Positions 29,292-32,288 of a DNA stretch of 32,288 nucleotides are shown here, in pieces. Location: positions 1 through 32,288 of the IMG/VR virus record IMGVR_UViG_3300031730_000018; one strand, given 5' to 3'. The translations under genes were made by a program, and so were the position numbers. The stretch is from a virus. Within the stretch, counting starts at the first letter, position 1. The number at the start of each line of letters is the position of its first letter. The notes beneath the pieces are model-generated. The model was not told the origin of the DNA and did no database searches. It saw only the letters and a program-made list of their open reading frames with translations.

Positions 29292-31754
29292 GTGGCGCTC
29301 AAACTCGGCGAACTGACCGCCGTCCTGAAGACGGACAACAAGCCGCTCGACCGGGGCCTGGCCGAGGGCAAGGCCTCCGCCAGACGGGCCGGCCGGGAGA
29401 TGGAACTCGATGCCGAACGGTCCGGCAAGGGCATCGGCGCCGCGCTCGGCCGCGGCGGCCGGATCGGTGGCGACACCTTCGTCCGGGACGCGTCCGGCCG
29501 ACTGAGGGATTCGCGCGGCAAGTTCGTCTCCGCTGGCGATGCTGTCGGTAGGGCCGCGTCGACCGCGGTCGGCGGCGGCCTTGCCGCAGCGCGTGACGCT
29601 GTGCGCGACTTCGGGTCAAACGTCGTCACCGTCGCCTCCAACGTCTGGGCCTTCATCCCTGCCTTGGTCGGGATCGGCACCGCCGCCGTCTTCGCGGCAC
29701 CGATGGTGGGCATCCTCGGCGGCATCCTGGGGAGCCTGCCCGCCATCATGGCCGGCGTCATCGGCCTTGCTGGCGTGCTGGGCCTGGGATTCATGGGCGT
29801 GGCCGACGCCTTCCGGCAAACTGCCGGCGGGAGCGCAGGCGGCGCAGTCGTGGACCGGGCCTGGCAGATCGCCCAGGCCGAACGCCGTGTACGGGACGCC
29901 AACGAGGAGGTGACCGCTTCCCAGGAGAACCTGACGCGGTCCCGCAAGCGGGCTGCGGAGGCGACCGCTGACCTGGCCGAGGCCGAGGAACGCGCCCGGG
30001 AGAACTTGCAGGACCTGAACCGGGAGCTGGCCGGGGCGAAGCTGGACCAGGAGTCCGCGGCCCTGGCGGTCAAGGAGGCCGAGGCCGAACTGGCCGACGT
30101 CCGCAAGCGCTCCAACGACCCGCTGGAGATCGAGCGGGCCGAGCTGGCGCTCCGCGAGGCCGAGCAGGCCGTCAAGGACAACGCTGACCGGGTTGAGGAT
30201 CTCGGCAAGGAGCACGAAGACGCGTCCAAGAAGGGGATCAAGGGCAGCGACGAAGTCAAGGCCGCCGAGGAGCGGCAACAGGAAGCCATCGACGCCGTCA
30301 ACGAAGCCCTCAAGCGGCAGCGGGCCGCAGTCGAGGGCGTCACGGACGCTCAGCACGCGCTCAAGGAAGCGCAGAAGCCGCCACCCGGCGGCGGTGGCGG
30401 TGCAGGCGGCGAGATTACGAAACTGGCGCCGTCCGCCGCGGCCGCGGTGGCCGCGATCAAGTCGCTGAAGCCGGCCTTCGAGTCGTTACGCCTGGACGTT
30501 CAGCAGCGGCTGTTCGCCGGCGTGGGCGGTGAGATCAAGTCGCTGGCCTCGGCGTGGGTGCCGACCCTGCACACCCGGCTCGGTGGTCTGGCCACCACGA
30601 TCAACGGGCTCTTCAAGAACGCCTCGGCCACGGCCAAGGACCCGGACTTCGTCCGCCGGATCTCCTCGGGTATGGCCTCGGTCGACCGGCTGATCAAGCG
30701 GGTCGGCACGTCGATCACTGGCCCGTTCTTGGACGCGTGGGCGCGGCTGTCCGAGCGCGCCGGCCCGTTTATCGATTCCCTGGGCGAGGGCATCGGCGGT
30801 CTAATCGACAAGTTCGCGGCCTGGATCACAACTGCCGACGACTCCGGCCAGCTGGAGACATTCTTCGAAAAGGCAGCCGCCTTCCTGGATCAGGTGTCTT
30901 CGATCGGCGGGGACGTCGGATCGATCATCGGCTCGATCATGTCGGCGATTTTCGGCAGCGCCGACCAGAACGACCCGCTTGCAGGCTTCGCGGACACGAT
31001 CGCGAAGGTCGCCGCCTGGTTCAAGGACCCGGAGAACGCGGCCAAGGTGCAGGAGTTCTTCGCCGACCTGATCGACTACGGCGGCCAGACTACGGACTTC
31101 ATCCAGAGCCTGGAGCCGCTGGTCGGCCCAGTCTTCGCGGCGATCGGTGTCGTGGTCGGGTCCTCGACGATGGCGATCGGAATGCTGACGGCCGCGGTCG
31201 GCGGGGTAGCGACGGCAATCAAGTGGATCGGCAAGAATGCGCCGAAGTGGTGGGGTGCCGTTTCTGCGGCTTTCACGACGGCCAAGAACTGGGTCGTCGA
31301 TAAGGCGAATGCGCTGATCGGCTGGTTCGGTGAAATGCCCGGAAAACTGCGCAGGAAAGCCCGTGGTTTGTTCGATGGGATCAAGGACGCTTTCAAAGGC
31401 GCTGTGAACTGGATCGTCGGAAAGTGGAACGACCTGAGCTTCGGTATTCCTGGCGGCAGCTTCCTGGGCGTGTCCTGGTCCGGAATGACCCTCGGCACCC
31501 CGGACATCCCGTACCTGGCGCAGGGCGGCATCGTGCCGGCCACACCGGGCGGCCGGCTGGTGGGGGTCGGCGAGGGCGGCGAGGCCGAGGCGGTCATGCC
31601 GCTGTCGAAGCTGGCTGGCCTGCTCGGCAGTCAGCGCAGCGTCCTCGAACTGCGCTCGTCTGGGTCTCGCTTGGATGACCTGCTGATCGAGATCCTCCGC
31701 ATCGCGATCCAAGGACGCGGCGGCAACGTGCAGTTGGTCCTCGGAAAGGGCTGA
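29292..31754 (+). CDS. Tape measure protein
   Basis: An 820-residue protein, the longest in the window, from GTG 29292 after AGGAGG. The N-terminus is hydrophilic. A Gly/Ala hydrophobic region (about 112-175; LVGIGTAAVFAAP, LGGILGSLPAIMAGVIGLAGVLGLGFMG) is followed by a long coiled coil (about 190-360). A glycine-rich hinge and a second hydrophobic region (about 610-650) precede an end with VPATPGGRLVGVGEGGEAE. Length sets tail length; the hydrophobic segments can insert in the host membrane. It follows the chaperones and precedes the distal tail gene, as expected. Confidence 0.93.
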   Translation: MALKLGELTAVLKTDNKPLDRGLAEGKASARRAGREMELDAERSGKGIGAALGRGGRIGGDTFVRDASGRLRDSRGKFVSAGDAVGRAASTAVGGGLAAARDAVRDFGSNVVTVASNVWAFIPALVGIGTAAVFAAPMVGILGGILGSLPAIMAGVIGLAGVLGLGFMGVADAFRQTAGGSAGGAVVDRAWQIAQAERRVRDANEEVTASQENLTRSRKRAAEATADLAEAEERARENLQDLNRELAGAKLDQESAALAVKEAEAELADVRKRSNDPLEIERAELALREAEQAVKDNADRVEDLGKEHEDASKKGIKGSDEVKAAEERQQEAIDAVNEALKRQRAAVEGVTDAQHALKEAQKPPPGGGGGAGGEITKLAPSAAAAVAAIKSLKPAFESLRLDVQQRLFAGVGGEIKSLASAWVPTLHTRLGGLATTINGLFKNASATAKDPDFVRRISSGMASVDRLIKRVGTSITGPFLDAWARLSERAGPFIDSLGEGIGGLIDKFAAWITTADDSGQLETFFEKAAAFLDQVSSIGGDVGSIIGSIMSAIFGSADQNDPLAGFADTIAKVAAWFKDPENAAKVQEFFADLIDYGGQTTDFIQSLEPLVGPVFAAIGVVVGSSTMAIGMLTAAVGGVATAIKWIGKNAPKWWGAVSAAFTTAKNWVVDKANALIGWFGEMPGKLRRKARGLFDGIKDAFKGAVNWIVGKWNDLSFGIPGGSFLGVSWSGMTLGTPDIPYLAQGGIVPATPGGRLVGVGEGGEAEAVMPLSKLAGLLGSQRSVLELRSSGSRLDDLLIEILRIAIQGRGGNVQLVLGKG

Positions 31755-31755
31755 G

Positions 31756-32288
31756 ATGGCAGATCTCACCGCACAGGCGCTCATCGCGGGGGTCTGGACG
31801 CCGGTTCCGATCCTGACCCGGGACGGGGCGACGATCACCCGGCTAGCGCAGAACCAGGCGAGCCGGGTCGACGCGGGGTCTTGCCGGCTTAGCCTCCGCA
31901 ACCGCGACGGCGCAATCCGTGGCCAGTTCGTCTCCCGGAATCCGCGGTCGCCGTACTACGGACAGCTGGGTAAGAACACGCCGCTGCGGGCGCTGGTGCC
32001 GGACGTTAAGCACCTGTACGTGCCCGGCGCAGGTGCCGGGGCGGTTACGCCCGATCATGCGTCGCTGGATATCACCGGCGATCTGGACCTGCGGGCCGAC
32101 ATCCAGCCCGAGGTGTGGGACACCACCAACGGTCTGGGCATCGCCGATAAGTACTCGGGCGCGGGCAACCAGCGCTCCTGGGCGTGGTTTCTGAACTATG
32201 AGCGGCGCCCAGGGATCCGGTGGTCACCGGACGGCACTTTCGCGTCCTCGGTGACGGTCCTCTGCACCGTGCCGGCACCGGTAGCCGG
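31756..32288 (+). CDS. Distal/minor tail protein, N-terminal part (cut by window end)
   Basis: An open frame runs from ATG 31756 to the window end (177 residues). It begins MADLTAQALIAGVWTPV. A DVNxxD-like RDGAIRGQFVSRNPRSP and PYYGQLGKNTPLRA segment is like the distal tail or baseplate hub proteins that follow the tape measure. A beta-sandwich region follows (HASLDITGDLDLRADIQPEV, about 115-135; ADKYSG), resembling a LamG-like carbohydrate-binding domain. The rest is outside the window. Confidence 0.75.
   Translation, partial: MADLTAQALIAGVWTPVPILTRDGATITRLAQNQASRVDAGSCRLSLRNRDGAIRGQFVSRNPRSPYYGQLGKNTPLRALVPDVKHLYVPGAGAGAVTPDHASLDITGDLDLRADIQPEVWDTTNGLGIADKYSGAGNQRSWAWFLNYERRPGIRWSPDGTFASSVTVLCTVPAPVA

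Noticed and set aside
29036-30343. 435-codon minus-strand frame
   Set aside because: Ser/Arg/Ala-rich shadow of the tape measure coiled coil.

Overview
The window reads as the int-proximal and structural part of an integrated temperate siphovirus (HK97-type head, long tail) in a very GC-rich actinomycete, most likely Micromonosporaceae or a close relative. Pointers to the host are the high GC, the frequent GTG/TTG starts, the leaderless-looking promoters, a tRNA-Arg(CCT) fragment at the junction, and small protein families I associate with Micromonospora and Streptomyces.

Left flank (1-1863) is host chromosome. It holds the tail of a probable transposase, two small minus-strand genes (one with a reading-frame break) and an XRE-type regulator of 402 aa. 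The junction is the 45-bp 3' half of a tRNA-Arg(CCT) gene (1864-1908). Its 5' half is replaced by phage DNA, so this is the attL side. The complete tRNA should sit at the other prophage end, outside the window.

Phage control region (1909-5001): a tyrosine integrase, then a minus-strand lysogeny unit (CI-like repressor and a small membrane protein), an operator-rich divergent promoter region, and a protein with two excisionase/MerR-like DNA-binding domains. An 11-bp element of the operator region recurs in front of int.

Early operon (5077-13172): about 15 tightly overlapping genes, mostly ATGA/GTGA/TGATG junctions. They include an ERF-family annealing protein, a UvrD-type helicase, a replication-initiator-like HTH protein with two phased repeat arrays inside its gene, a GIY-YIG protein, a DUF6248-like protein, several small Cys-rich proteins and a terminal HTH protein.

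Accessory (moron-like) region (13173-16705): a tiny membrane protein with its own promoter, two paralogous membrane-anchored pentapeptide-repeat proteins whose duplicated 3' flanks carry a terminator, and two small divergent genes separated by a dense array of near-palindromic 12-bp-spaced operators.

Late region (16780-32288, continuing): small terminase, large terminase (frame broken once), a reverse-oriented membrane moron, portal, a MuF-like head protein fused to a GNAT-like domain, scaffold, major capsid, two paralogous small head proteins, four connector/completion proteins, a major tail protein with an IPT/TIG domain, tail-assembly chaperones with a -1 frameshift site, tape measure and the start of a distal/minor tail protein. 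Lysis genes and attR are not in the window. Terminators between head genes suggest that expression levels are set locally.
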